Source: Gigaspora margarita
Taxonomy: Eukaryota; Glomeromycota; Glomeromycetes; Diversisporales; Gigasporaceae
Reading direction: 5' to 3'
DNA: 64,000 nucleotides
Assembly: GCA_009809945.1 (NCBI GenBank)
Contig: WTPW01000611.1
Location: 24,280-88,279, forward strand
Part shown: positions 23,522 to 34,762 of the stretch, in pieces
Layout: every line of letters starts with the position of its first letter
Position numbering within the stretch: position 1 is the first letter of the stretch
Notes under the pieces: model-generated
Database searches by the model: none
What the model was told of the DNA's origin: nothing
The model's input: the letters and a program-made list of their open reading frames with translations, nothing else
Position numbers and translations under genes: made by a program

Positions 23522-25203
23522 TATTTGTTAAATCAATAACTTGATCCATTAAAAATATTATTTATCATATTTGAAGGCCCTTCACTATTATTGATATCTT
23601 CTGCTTGATATTCAACTTGACAGTTTAATATAGCACGCTTTTCTTTTACTATAGAAGGTTCTTGTTTTTGTACTTCATAATCTGTCTTAACTCTTGAATC
23701 TCTTTCTATACTATTGCACATAATACAGAAACATGCTACTTTTTTGTATATATATTTTTTTGTTTTTTTAAAGTAGTAGTATGTTTTTTAACAATTCCTT
23801 TGTTTTTTTTGTAAATCATAATAAAATATCAATATTAGGAAGCAAGACATGATATTAAAATACAAAGAAACAATATTAAAAAGTAAAAAAAACAATATTA
23901 ATAAGAGAGAAAATAGTAATTTTATAACAATGTTTCAGCCTATTTATATTTCAGAGAAAAGACCAACATTGGTAGTTTTATTTTTTAATATCAATTGTAC
24001 AATATGCATATAAGACAAAATATTTTACTTTAACTTTTTACACAGTTTATATAGATTTCAAAACAAAGAGCATTAATATTACTGTATAGCTCTAAAAATA
24101 AGCTACTCCCTTGGTTTTGACCAAAAAACCTAAAAACCTGTTTTAACTAAAATAAGCTACCCCCAATCGATAATAGTTGCTACATAGTAAAGTCAAAATT
24201 TTGCTAGATAAATCGATTATAAACACTTAAGTAAACTTGTTTAGAAGATAAAAATATATTTATTTTAAAATTTTTATACAAATCGGAGAAGTTTTTATTA
24301 TTTGAGTTTTAAATTTTATATTCAACGAAAAAATTAAAATTTTTTAAAAATATATCTGACAAACATAGAAATTAAAAGTTAAATAATAAAAAGTTCTTCA
24401 AATTGCATATAAATTTAGTATTATATGCATTTTGGTCTTATGAACATATTTACTTAAGTACTTATAATCAATTTATATAGTAAAATTTAGACTTTATTAT
24501 GAGAACCCTGAAATATACATAAATAGGTCAGGTCAGAAAATGTGTAGCCATTATAGACAAATTAAATGAAGTAAGATTTAAATTTGCATATTTTTAAAAA
24601 AATTATTAAAAAGGTTAAATTTTTAATTTGCATATTTGTATATCAAAATTCTATATATAAAAGTTTAATTTGCGTATTTTTAGTATAAATTTGGTCAGAT
24701 TCCCTTTGTTTTAAAGTTGAGTACACACGGTATTTTGATTTTCAAAAAAAAAATAAATAAACAAATAAATAAATAAAGTAAAAAAAGCACATTTTTTATT
24801 CCCATATATGCATATAAACTTCTTTTATTTCTTTCAATCTTTTTTTTTAAATAATCTTTTTTTTTATTATTATTTTAATTTTTATTTAAATTTTATTTTT
24901 TATTTAGTAATGTTATATTTAACATATATTACATATTTTTATTTTTTATTTTATTTTATTTTTTTTATTTATTTTAATTTTTTTATTTAAAATTTTATTG
25001 ATTTTTTTTATTTTTTTTCTAATTGCTTATTACGTTTTTTTATTTTTTTTAAAAAAATATTTTTTTTCGAATCTTTTTTTATTACATATTTTTTTATTTA
25101 TTTTTTTTTGGTTTTTTTTTTATTTATTTTAATTTTTTTTATTTAAAATTTTTATTTAAATTTTTTTCGTTTTTTATTGTTAATTTTTTTAATTTTTATT
25201 TAA

Positions 25204-26569
25204 AGGTAGAGTATACCCAATATCGATCACATATAAATCACTTGAAAATCACATAATTTGATTGGCTAGTTTCGTATTGTCACTCGCAAAATTTATTTAT
25301 CACTCGCAAATTTCATTAACTTGGTAAGTAAATTTTTGACATGCCAACTTAGTTAATATCAGTAACATGATTTGTCATACTTTTTTGGACCTATTTTTTG
25401 TTATATATAAATTATACAAAAAAATATATAAAATTACTATAAACTTGTTAGACAAGATTAGTTTCAACCTACATATTAATTTAAAATTAAATTTTGCGAT
25501 TATATAGAGCAAAATAAGAAGAATAAACTTACTTATTTTGCCAAGTTATAGTTCTGCCATTTTTGCACAAAACGAAAATGTAACTTCTTCAAAAACAAAT
25601 ATTTTCTGATTTTAAGATGAGAATCATATGTAAAATCATGCTCCGAACAACTTTACTTAATCAGCAGAAGTAGGTTACCTTGTAAAAAAAATGGGTTACC
25701 TATGTACTAAAGTTAAAATTTATCGTATTTCATGATCTAACATTTTTTTCTTATTAGGTAACCTACTTTGGGCTCCTAAGCAAAGTTGTTCAGCATGTAA
25801 TTTTACATTCTATTTGAGATTGAAACGCGCTTTTTAACCTTTTACTAAGTGAAAAATGGGGTTAAAGTTAAAAAAAATTTTTTTAAAAATTTTTTTTTTA
25901 AAAAAAATGAGTTTCTAACTTTAATAAAAGGTCGAAAAGCGCGTTTCAATCTCAAACATAATGTAAAATTACATGCTGAACAATTTTGCTTAGGAGCCCA
26001 AAGTAGGTTACCTAATAAGGAAAAAACGTTAAATCATGAAATATAATAAATTTTAACTTTAGTACATAGGTAACCATTTTTCTTACAAGGTAACCTACTT
26101 TTGCCAATTAAGTAAAGTTGTTTGGAGCATGATTTTACATATAATTCTCATCTTAAAACCAAAAAATATTTGTTTTTGAAGAAGTTAAATTTTTGTTTTG
26201 TGCAAAAATGGCAGAACTATAACTTGGCAGAATAAGTAAGTTTATTCTTCTTCGCTCTATATAATCGCAAAATTTAATTTTAAATTAATATGTAGGTTGA
26301 AACTAATCTTGCCTAATGAGTTTATAGTAATTTTATATATTTTTTTGTATAATTTTATATATAAAAATTTACACGTGACATATCGTGTTACTGATATAGT
26401 TTTTTTTTTGATAATTGATAAAACAAGTATTCTAAAACAAGTTTAGTGGTATTTTATAATATAATATTTATTTTATGTAACTCATCTATAGTGATTGCAT
26501 TGTGTAATCTAATTTATATAGTAGAGTCATAATTAGTATTATAAACAATGATCTATCTATACTCTACCC
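25204..26569. mobile_element. TTAA-flanked element (GGGTAGAG ends), copy 1
   Basis: TTAA lies on both sides (25200-25203, 26570-26573). The ends AGGTAGAGTATACCC and TATACTCTACCC are inverted. TTAA targets are typical of piggyBac, but these termini do not match the usual CCC start, so the class is left open. The interior holds the 1-kb palindrome at 25354-26398. Confidence 0.6.
25354..26398. mobile_element. Palindromic element, AGTAACATGATATG family copy 2 (about 1 kb)
   Basis: TATCAGTAACATGATTTGTC at the left and GACATATCGTGTTACTGATA at the right are inverted partners. The arms match over about 500 bases each, through ATGTAGGTTGAAACTAATCT, GCCATTTTTGCACAAAACGA and AGTAGGTTACC, around an A/T-rich centre near 25885. 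It is related by its ends to 11625-12276. Confidence 0.75.
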
Positions 26570-26573
26570 TTAA

Positions 26574-27039
26574 TTTCTTTTTAATTTTTTTCTTTTTTTA
26601 TTTATTCTATCTTATTTTATTTTATTTTTAAATTTTTTGATTTTTTTTTATTTTATTATTTTTTCTTTTTTATTTTATTATTTTTTCTTTTTTTTTTTTT
26701 TATTATTGATTATTTTTTCGGTTTTTATTTTTTTTACTTTTTTTTATTATTTTATTTTTAACTTATTTAATTTTATTTATTATTTTTAAATTATTTTCTT
26801 TTTATTTAAATATGTACGTTATCGTATGTTATAATTTTTTTTAACATTATTTTTTTTTAATTTATTTTAATTTTTTTTTATTTAATTTATTTTAATTTTA
26901 TTTATTTATATTGGTACTGTATTTAATTAAGCAGCAGTGGTCACTAGTTATATAAACAGTATAAAGATAAGTATTAATTCAATTTTTTTCTTTTTTTTAC
27001 TAATATTTATTTATTTTATTGTGTGCTTCTTGTCATTGT
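26574..27039. other. T-rich low-complexity DNA
   Basis: Long (T)n and TTTTATTTT runs dominate; no gene or element end was recognised. Similar runs occur at 24820-25200. Confidence 0.5.
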
Positions 27040-27460
27040 AGGAACAATATTTCAGTATTTACAAAAAGGAAGTGCTTTAGAAATCCAAACCTAAAAGTTA
27101 AAAAAAGATAAAGACTTGTATTGGTAGAAGTTTTAGGAATGTGCTGTCCAGTTCTTTCGTTGTTGGTGCCAAATAAGTTTTTAGTTTCTTTATATATTTA
27201 TTATTTATTTATTTATTATTACTCACTTCTTTCTTTTATTATAGGCTTGTGCTTTACTAGAATGCTGAAATTGAATGCCGAGAATATAGATGAGAAATCC
27301 ATTAGAGCTGTTACTGGAACTGTCATCATTGGTGTGCATTTGTTCTTCTGGTATAAGATATTGGTTGATTCAGTTAATTTCTTTGTTCCTTTTTTTTTTA
27401 CAGTACTAATGTTTCTTTTTTTCTTTAGAATGAATATAGTACGATTGAATGTAGTGCAAT
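27040..27460 (+). other. Intron-like, mixed-composition segment of unknown nature
   Basis: Between T-rich tracts this stretch has near-normal composition and splice-like signals: polypyrimidine tracts followed by ATTATAG at about 27245 and by TACTAATGTTTC...TTTAG at about 27403-27428. Between them a frame reads MLKLNAENIDEKSIRAVTG and continues through TVIIGVHLFFW. It could be a gene fragment captured by the surrounding element. I do not recognise it. Confidence 0.25.
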
Positions 27461-28379
27461 AGTAAAACAAACATAGTATAATAGTAGAATGTATGTAGCA
27501 TGATAAATATAGCATGATAGTTCAGAATGTAGCAAGATAGTATGGGATGTAGCATGATAGTTAGTAGCATGATAGTTAGTATGGGGCATAGCATAATAGT
27601 TAGTACTATAGTATAGGATTTAGTATAATAGCTAGGATATAGCACGATATTGGGATATGGCACTATAGTTGGAATCAGGTTTATTTTATAACTTATATTT
27701 ATTTTTTTATTTTTTTTTTATGAATATTTGAATTTATTGTTTTAATATATGAAAAATTAGCTAGCATTTAATATTTAGGTGAGCTATATAGTAATTTTTT
27801 ATTATTTGATTTTGTTATTTTTTTATTTTTTACAACCTGTGCAGATTATTGAATTGTTAATTGTTGATCTGCACAGAAAATAAAAAAAAATTTTTCAACG
27901 ATTGCCAGCAGAGTTGCAAATATATACAGATTTTTAATAATTGGGTTTTTAAAAAATCAGTGCGGATATGCACCATATTTATTTACCTGATGATAGCTTA
28001 TATAAAATTTTATACTATAAATAAGATTACAATTTTATTTTGTGTATTTTTTTTTAATTTTTTTTATTGTAAAGGATAAAATTTGCATACTGATCTTATA
28101 AAAAAAGTTATGCGTAGTAAAAAATTTAAAAGTCATCTTACCTAGCTATGTATATTTCGGGGTCCTTACTATGTAGTAACTACTTGCAATCACTAAAAAC
28201 CTATTTTACCCAAAAATAAGCTACCCCTAATTTTTGTGTAACTTTTTGCTCAAAAAAAGGTAGCTTATTTTTGGGAATCTACAGTAGTAATTTATTTTTT
28301 TAATACTAATTGTACAATATGCATATTGTACAAAGTATATTTATTTTAGATTTCAAACAAAGAGCAATAATATTAGTAA

Positions 28380-29200
28380 GGATAAAGTAGTTCTAAGGAG
28401 ATTTTGTTAAGCATCTGGAACCAATCTCAACTGACTAATATATTAGAGGATTGTACTAGTAATACAAGTAGGATTGGCAGGAAGAGCAGGGACCAGAGAG
28501 TTTAAATAGATAACCTTTAGTTGGGTTGTAGTTATGGCAACTAGTGTAGAATCTTTGAGCAGACTATTTAAGGGTAGAGGATATGTAGATCATTTCTATT
28601 AATAAACTAGTTACTAAAAATTTTATATTTAATAATAAAGAAAATTTTTATTAAGTAACCATATTAAATTTTTAAATAAAATTGTAGAGGAGGTTTTTCT
28701 GATTCTAATGGTGGTTGAATCATTAAAATTGGCCCAGTAGAACATAAGATATAGCAGTTTTTATCTTCGCGACCCTATTTTACTTATTGTTTACATGTGA
28801 TTTGATTGGCCAATTTGTGATCACCCCTGCAGAATAGACCACACCCCTGCAAAAGTTTTTACTATAAAAACTTTATCAAATTTCATTCAAAATTAATAAA
28901 ATTTTTAGAATATGCGTAATTTTTTATTACGAACAATTTTACTTAGTACACAAATAACAATTTATTTAGTAAAAAATTAACTTTTATATGTAACAACTTG
29001 TAAATTCGCAGTAAAAATATTTTTTGTCACTCGTTTATTAATAGAAATGATCTACATACCCTCTATCCTTAAATTAGACAACCAAAAGTTATATTTATAG
29101 CTAGTTGTATCCTCATCTATGTAACAAATATCAGATGTCCAAAAAGGCACTCTTGATCTGTTTGCTTGAATAAAAACTTTTTATCATAGCAAAAACTTTG

Positions 29201-29250
<50 letters not shown>
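28380..29250 (+). mobile_element. Long SINE-like retroposon, copy 4 (5'-truncated)
   Basis: A 16-bp duplication GCAATAATATTAGTAA (28364-28379; one mismatch at 29251-29266) flanks the copy. The head is missing and the element ends in AACTTTGACAT plus about 45 A's. The 5' truncation, poly(A) and long duplication together point to target-primed reverse transcription. A 497-bp TTAA element lies inside. Confidence 0.82.
28572..29068. mobile_element. TTAA-flanked element (GGGTAGAG ends), copy 2
   Basis: TTAA flanks (28568-28571, 29069-29072) and inverted ends GGGTAGAGGATATGTAGATC / GATCTACATACCCTCTATCC define the element; the arms continue through ATTTCTATTAATAAA. The insertion interrupts SINE copy 4 at a TTAA that is single in the uninterrupted copies. 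The interior includes TGGCCCAGTAG next to a TTCTAATGGTGGTTGAATC string (shared grammar). Confidence 0.78.
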
Positions 29251-29251
<1 letters not shown>

Positions 29252-29430
29252 CAATAATATCAGTAATTTAGTTTTAATATCAATTATAAAATTTGTATAT
29301 TTGGAATAAAAAAAATTATATGCTTTCTGCATAAGCTTTAGAACAAAAAATAATAAATTTTAAGTTTATTTTAATATCTATTATAGAATTTACATATTTA
29401 TTTTTATTATAGATCAGAGTAACAGATATA

Positions 29431-29870
29431 CATTTTAGAGAAAAATAAAAAAAAAACAAAGTTTAATTTGTTTTGATAGTTTGAAAAATCAAAGAAATCA
29501 AAGATTGATATTATAAAAAAAATTTGTTTTGATGAATTGAAGTTTAATTTGTTTTGATAAAATTGAAGTTTAATTGGTTTTAATAAAGTTTAATTTGTTT
29601 TAATAAAACCAGAGTTAATATTAACATGTTTTACCAGATTATTATTATTAATATTACTCAGTAATTTGTTAATTTCAGTATTGTATAAACATATTAGAAA
29701 AAAAATAAAGTTAAAATATTATTACTCTTTTATTGTTGGATTATAAAGTGATAAAATCAAAAATTTAATTGATTTTTATTATGTAATTATATAAATTAAT
29801 ATAAAAAATAAATTCATAAAATACAATTTACATGTTATATAAGGAAGAAAAAGTATTTTAACAAAGAGGA
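29431..29870. other. AT-rich DNA with AGTTTAATTTGTTTTGATA repeats
   Basis: The string GTTTAATTTGTTTTGAT recurs about five times at 29459-29610. The rest shows no gene. Confidence 0.5.
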
Positions 29871-29884
29871 GTATTTTAACGAAT

Positions 29885-30210
29885 TGGGATATTTTGTAAT
29901 CCTATGATCAGATCCAGATAAAATTTATACTATTCAATTTCTTTGAGTAAGAAGAATCGAATAGTATAAATTTTAGCTAGTTCTAATCATATAGTTATTA
30001 AATACCAGACAGAAATATACCAATTTGTCATAATATCTTTTTATATCGAATGCTATGGCTAATGGTATTCTAACAAACTAGGAATCTCTGAGTACTGTGA
30101 TTAAAAATGAAAAAATTTGTACTATTTAATTTCTCTCTTCGAAAGGAATAGAGTAAAATAAATTTCATTAGGTTCTGATTACAGAATCACAAGATATTTC
30201 CAATTTGTTA
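29885..30210. repeat. Two hairpins of the shared palindrome grammar
   Basis: Hairpin one (about 29890-30000) runs CCTATGATCAGATCCAGATA ... ATACTATTCAATTTC and back. Hairpin two (about 30090-30205) runs CTGTGATTAAAAATGAAAAA ... TTAATTTCTCTC and back to GATTACAGAATCACAAGATA. Both are decayed relatives of the hairpin at 19984-20100. Confidence 0.6.
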
Positions 30211-31026
30211 CAATATTCCAAGGCCAAAATTTTTTTGTTTTTTTAAAAACATAATTTAAATTAAAATAGTTATAATCTAGTGATTAGAATCAAATAATTT
30301 TGGTTTCATTAGACTTAGCTTGATAAAAGAATTAAAAGATACTAAAATTGGTTGATATGAATTAATATATTACAAGATATAAATAAAACATTTTAACTTC
30401 ATTAGAATAATCTTTCTTCTTTAAATAAAAATAAATTTTTAAAATATGATTTATATGCAGTTTTGTTTATTTTACTAAAAATAAATTAAAGTTATAAAAA
30501 ATTAATTATATGCATTATACAACATTTAGGGATTATAAGTATTGAGATTTATTAAAGATTACTATTTACAAACAAAAAAAAGATTAAATAGTTTTATAAA
30601 ACAATATAAAAAATTTTAAAAATGACCAAGTGATTTAGCTTTATATTCAAAAAAATTTTATATATAAAATATAAAATGTTTTTTATAAACACCTAATAAA
30701 AAAACTCAACTAGAAAAAAATATCATTAAAACACTTCAAAATTTTGCAAAATTTGACTAGTCAACCAATTTATTAAGTTTGTATGACCTAATAGAAAAAA
30801 AACAATTGATACAGACAAGCAATATAGATATCAATAGCTTAGAGCTATATCATTAAATACCCGATTATTTTTATAAGAGGCCTATTCCCTCTTTTTAATA
30901 TAAATTTGGTAGGTTCCTATATATAATTTCAATATTTTTTACTCCTCTTCCTCTTTAAAAAATCACTTAATTTTTGTCACACCCCTTATAGTTAATCTCC
31001 AAAAAATTATTTAAATTAAAATATTA
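30211..31026. other. AT-rich DNA, nothing recognised
   Basis: Apart from a possible half-module near 30285-30400, I see no gene or bounded element. Confidence 0.4.
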
Positions 31027-32399
31027 TAGCATATGCTCCGATTTTTGGAATTGGACCTTTTTTGATATTCTAAATTGATTATTTTGCACCCCAAATTATT
31101 AATCAGCTGATCATTTTTTACCCTAAATTATTTATCAGCTGACCCCAAATTACTTTATTTCAAATTTTTAAAACAAAAATTTTATATGTATAAACCCGTC
31201 AAACCAATTGCCCGTCCTCAAAACCAATTTGCTCTTTTTGGGATTTACTCAAGTAAATGTGAAAAAAAGTTGGTTAATGTTCTACATAAGGTACTAATTA
31301 TTACTTTATTTTATAAATAGTTGTACACGAAATGGAATAATTGAAAAGGTATAACGATGTGAATAAGTAGTANATAAATGCNCNTATACAAAGCCTGCAT
31401 CNACCAATTTGGAATCTTTAANTATTCGAGTTTATAAATATTACTATTTCATTTTATTCATGCTAATTTTTTTGGTTTATGATATTTATTAACCTAAATA
31501 TTTAAATAAGTTATTTAATATAGACTTTCATGCTTTGAGTCACTTCAAAAGGTTTATCAGGTCAAATGTTTACATTTAATATAGTTTTAAAGATATTAAC
31601 AGTTAGTAATTGTTGTATCATATATATCTTGGGTAAAAAAAAATCTCTCTCGGCAATTTTCCAATTAGCCAAAAAGCCCAAAAAAGTGAGGTGGGAAAGA
31701 AAAGAAGAAATTCCGTGTGGAAGAGCAAGCAATTTCCAAGTATTGTGATTCGCACAAAAATTCTATCAGCAAGTTAAGAGAAGGTGAGAAAAATTAGATA
31801 ATTGAACATAAGCGAAAACTTACTGAATAAGTATAACTAACATATACTTTCTAGTAATTTCTCACTTATGTCCATAATTTATTTATTTGTCGCCATTCAC
31901 ACATCATAAAATTTCGTCTACATTTATGCGATATTATTTTTTATTCACATTAATTTAGTAACGCCAAATCGAATAAAAATAAAAAATAAATAAATAAATA
32001 ATTGAAGATAATAAATAAATGAGATCGAAAGTGAAAAATAAAAAATATATATATAATTCGTACTGTACAAAATATTTAAAATAAATTTATTTATAGTAAT
32101 ATATCATGTAATATAAATATTTTATATATTTCAATACAACTTTATGATATTATTTAATAAAACTTTTATTTATTATAAAATATATAACAACTAATAAAAC
32201 TTTTATCTATTATAAAATATATATTTATCAATATCTAAAATATATGAATTTACTCTTTCGTCCAATACTAACCTGACCCCTCTTATATTAATCCTGCGCT
32301 ACCCTACACTAATCCTGTGCTACCCTAACCCAAACCCCTCTAGATCTTACACTAATTCTATGCTAACATAACCCCAATCCTGCGCTACTACTAACCATA

Positions 32400-32830
32400 A
32401 TCTATTGCTTTAGCCGAACCAATACAAGGACAAATTTGAAGAAAATGAACGAAGACACAACCAGGCAGCGACAAACCAACAACCTGGATAAAAACAAATT
32501 GTTAGTAACCAGCGATGACAACAGAAATATTGACAAACTGAACCAACATACGACAATTCACAAGCGACGTCTTTAGCACATAGCAGCTTCAAACTATGAC
32601 ACAATGACACCAAATATAATGACCCCAAACGAATGAAGCACCTACAAACGAAGGCACTGAAATGAAGGTACTGAACATGATGACACCGAGAACAACGACA
32701 CTGAAGAACAACGATACCGAAGAGCGACAACACCAAAGAGCGACGATACTAATGAATGACGACACCAAAGAGTGATGCCACCGAAAAACGACGACGCCAA
32801 AGAATGACATGAAAAGAAGGAAAGGTACAA
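32400..32830. repeat. Degenerate AACGACGACACCAAAGA minisatellite
   Basis: Units close to ACGACACCAAAGAGTGA / CGACGATACTGAAG recur about every 17-25 bases, densest at 32690-32810. Composition and unit resemble the cargo at 1-410, 3360-3960 and 4790-5800. Both strands are open over long distances, as expected from a near-trinucleotide repeat, so the frames are not taken as genes. Confidence 0.65.
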
Positions 32831-32904
32831 AAGAGATCGTAAAAAAAAAAAAAAAAAGTAATACTAATACTTAATATGCACAGGTTTTTTTGTCTATATT
32901 TTAC

Positions 32905-32958
32905 TTTAGTGCGTCAAGTGTAACCCGGGTTATACTTGACGTCCCCTGACGCACTAAA
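32905..32958. repeat. Strong nested cruciform centred on CCCGGG
   Basis: TTTAGTGCGTCA and TGACGCACTAAA form the outer arms. Between them GTCAAGTGTAACCC and GGGTTATACTTGAC form a 28-bp inverted repeat with no loop (one G-T type mismatch). It is the most GC-rich perfect symmetry in the region, and TTGACGCACCC recurs nearby at 33019-33030. Confidence 0.8.
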
Positions 32959-33231
32959 CAAATTAGGACAGCTATTAGGACAAACCTGTGCTACTCTTGA
33001 TTGGCTAGGATTAAATGTCAACTAATTGACGCACCCTGTTGTGTAATGGGTAAATTTTGGGGTGCGTCACTGATCTGTATACATTCCAAAAATCGGAGCA
33101 TATGGTATTTTATATAATAGTTTATTTTATCATGTAATAGTTTATTTCATATGATCAGTTATATAATTGAAAGTTTTTTTATATAAGGTAAAAGGGGTAT
33201 TGTAATAAAGAGGTATTGTGACGAATTTGTA

Positions 33232-33352
33232 TTATCTTGTAATACAATGACCAGAAATGAATAATTTTTATACTATTTGATTCGTCTCAATAAGATGAAT
33301 CGAATAGTGGTTAGATTATCGAATTCTGATCACTGGATTTCAAGATAATGAT
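33232..33352. repeat. Hairpin of the shared palindrome grammar
   Basis: ATCTTGTAATACAATGACCA ... ACTATTTGATTCGTCTCAAT is followed by its complement ending GATCACTGGATTTCAAGATA. Confidence 0.7.
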
Positions 33353-33531
33353 GATTATATACATACGATACTACAATACAAAAATAATTTTGAGGGTATT
33401 ATAATGAAATGCAAAAGTTAGCTATAAGGTAAGTGCCTTTTGATACTATGCAAATAGCTATTTATGCTTTAAGTAAAGTTGTTTGGGCTATCAATTTACA
33501 TGTGCTATTGCTCTTCTTAAATAGAGTTCCG

Positions 33532-34206
33532 AACTGGATTATAGTAAACCAGATCATCTAGGTTAAAATGGGTAGCCTGGATCACTAATTTGAAACCGGG
33601 TCAAATTGGTTGGTATATTAATTCATTTTGAATAATTTATTCTGTATATTAAATAATATTGCTTAATAGCAAAGCCTATTTTATTATTATTTGACTCAAA
33701 ACTTTACTTTGAAGATTGACTGAGAGTATATAATTTATTAATATTTTTTTAACAAAAGCAAATACCTTTATAGGGCAATTATTTTGTTGTTTTATCTTAT
33801 TGATATTAGATATGAAAATTTTGCAAATTCACAAAGTTTGAGTACATGATTTTATTTAGTTTTGCTTTATTTCTACAATCTTACAGATAAATTACTGATC
33901 TTTAACTTTTAAAACTGTAACTTGTCAAATTTCTAATATTTGTTGAAGCAAATTTATATTATCATAATTATTATTCTAAACAAAAGAATAAATAGTAAAT
34001 AATAAATTCTTGTTTTTTCTTTTCATTTTTACTTTATCAATAAGTAATAATCATTCAATGACCAATAAAAATTCAAAAATAATTTCAAACTGACAGGAAT
34101 CAATAAATGATGCATAATATATATAAAACCCATTTTTATCTGGGTCATCCAATTCAATTCACATGAGTGACCCAGGTAGAAAAATTGCATTCAGTTTGAA
34201 CCTCTA
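33532..34206. mobile_element. hAT-like element, family 5
   Basis: Ends TAGAGTTCCGAACTGGAT and the complement of ATTCAGTTTGAACCTCTA are inverted with few mismatches. Flanks TTCTTAAA and TTCTTGAA (33524-33531, 34207-34214) differ at one base. Near the ends the motif TGGGTCA/TGACCCAG is repeated (CCTGGATCACTAATTTGAAA, GTGACCCAGGTAGAAA). It is 675 bp and non-coding. Confidence 0.75.
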
Positions 34207-34208
34207 TT

Positions 34209-34512
34209 CTTGAAAAAAGACTTAAACATATTGAAGAAAGATCTAAGTCAGATATCTCAGAAATTCAATACTTACAAACTTCTGTAACTAATCACCTTGA
34301 CAGTATGAATATTGATGATATTAATAATGATTGTAGCAGAAGTAGAGAAAGTAAAAAAGGGTATAAAAATTTGAAACAAAAGAAAAGAAAAAAATCTTTT
34401 TTACCTAGTAGATTGTATGACTGAAGTCAAATAAGATTTAAGCAAGGACAATTAATTTTAATAGATCTAGAATATAAATTAGCATTTAGAATAAAGTTTC
34501 TAACAGATAATA
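34209..34512 (+). pseudogene. Short coding remnant, unknown product
   Basis: A continuous plus-strand frame of about 74 codons reads LEKRLKHIEERSKSDISEIQ, then HLDSMNIDDINNDCSRSRES and a Lys-rich tail before a stop; the same frame continues beyond it for about 25 codons (RFKQGQLILIDLEYKLAFRI). The Glu/Lys-rich start could form a coiled coil. It lies directly against the 3' flank of the hAT at 33532-34206, so the upstream part may have been displaced or lost. No family was recognised. Confidence 0.35.
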
Positions 34513-34762
34513 CATAATATCATTAGGAAGTAGAAGTAGGCCAAAATCTTATATTATACTATATTCTCTTATAATAAAATTGTTATCTTAGCATGTGTGT
34601 CTGGTACATTTTTACCAATCATTTTGCACGTATGAAAATTGAACAGCTAAATGGTCAAGATCACATGCTATGAGAAATTCACAATGTTGATTATATCAAA
34701 TAAACATTAGCATTAATAACCCTTTATGTCATATAGTATCTATATTATTTCTATTTTTTTTT

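Larger units (their letters stand above)
22190..23740 (-). pseudogene. Decayed protein-coding gene of unknown function, split by two MITEs
   Basis: Several minus-strand stretches read as ordinary charged protein: about 23533-23721 (VKTDYEVQKQEPSIVKEKR), about 23075-23270 (SLPKSEKSDNETYNLMPLL and LNPSEDKDKNKNNNNEKR) and about 22640-22766 (NHFIRFDTPDLDNCSETNTR). Further weak coding signal continues to about 22190. They follow the same order on one strand, are in more than one frame, and contain stops, so the gene is broken. MITEs at 22767-23065 and 23274-23521 lie between the pieces. I do not recognise the family; the Lys/Asn-rich stretch looks like a linker. A transposase origin cannot be excluded. 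Confidence 0.45.
24503..28165. mobile_element. AGGACC-like element, 3.7 kb, largest in the window
   Basis: Inverted ends GAACCCTGAAATATACATA and GTATATTTCGGGGTCC extend about 30 bases with few mismatches. Flanks TTATTATGA and TTACTATGT are an imperfect duplication. Contents are T-rich DNA, the TTAA-flanked element at 25204-26569, and a mixed-composition segment at 27040-27460. The repeats in 27440-27660 (TAGCATGATAGTTAGTA) are the same as the array at 35600-36810. No complete transposase is visible. Confidence 0.6.
24082..28284. mobile_element. Tc1/mariner-like MITE, AATAAGCTAC family, copy C, split by a 3.7-kb insertion
   Basis: The left part (24082-24502) begins CTGTATAGCTCTAAAAATAAG and the right part (28166-28284) ends GGGAATCTACAG, both with TA flanks (24080-24081, 28285-28286). 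The split lies at the TTTACTATG string near the right end. The uninterrupted element would be about 540 bp, like copies A and B. Confidence 0.72.
23950..29430. repeat. Tandem array of ~100-bp units, opened by nested insertions
   Basis: A unit running TTTTTTAATACTAATTGTAC ... AGATTTCAAACAAAGAGCAA, TAATATTAGTAA appears at about 23975-24081, 28286-28379 and, more diverged, 29251-29430. The first and second units are separated by the Tc1-like element 24082-28284, the second and third by the truncated SINE 28380-29250. Without the insertions the three would be adjacent. Confidence 0.6.
31029..33105. mobile_element. TA-flanked element with GCATATGCTCCGATTTTTGG ends, 2.1 kb
   Basis: TA flanks (31027-31028, 33106-33107) surround inverted ends sharing CATATGCTCCGATTTTTGG. 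The interior includes a stretch with Ns (31370-31425), CCCTAA/CCTGCGCTA repeats at 32275-32400, a GC-richer minisatellite at 32400-32830, and a strong cruciform at 32905-32958. No transposase was seen. The shorter element at 44709-45170 has related ends. Confidence 0.65.

Noticed and set aside
27219-27663. Minus-strand frames rich in Tyr, Leu and Ile
   Set aside because: They read the complement of TAGCATGATAG repeats and show no ordinary protein character.
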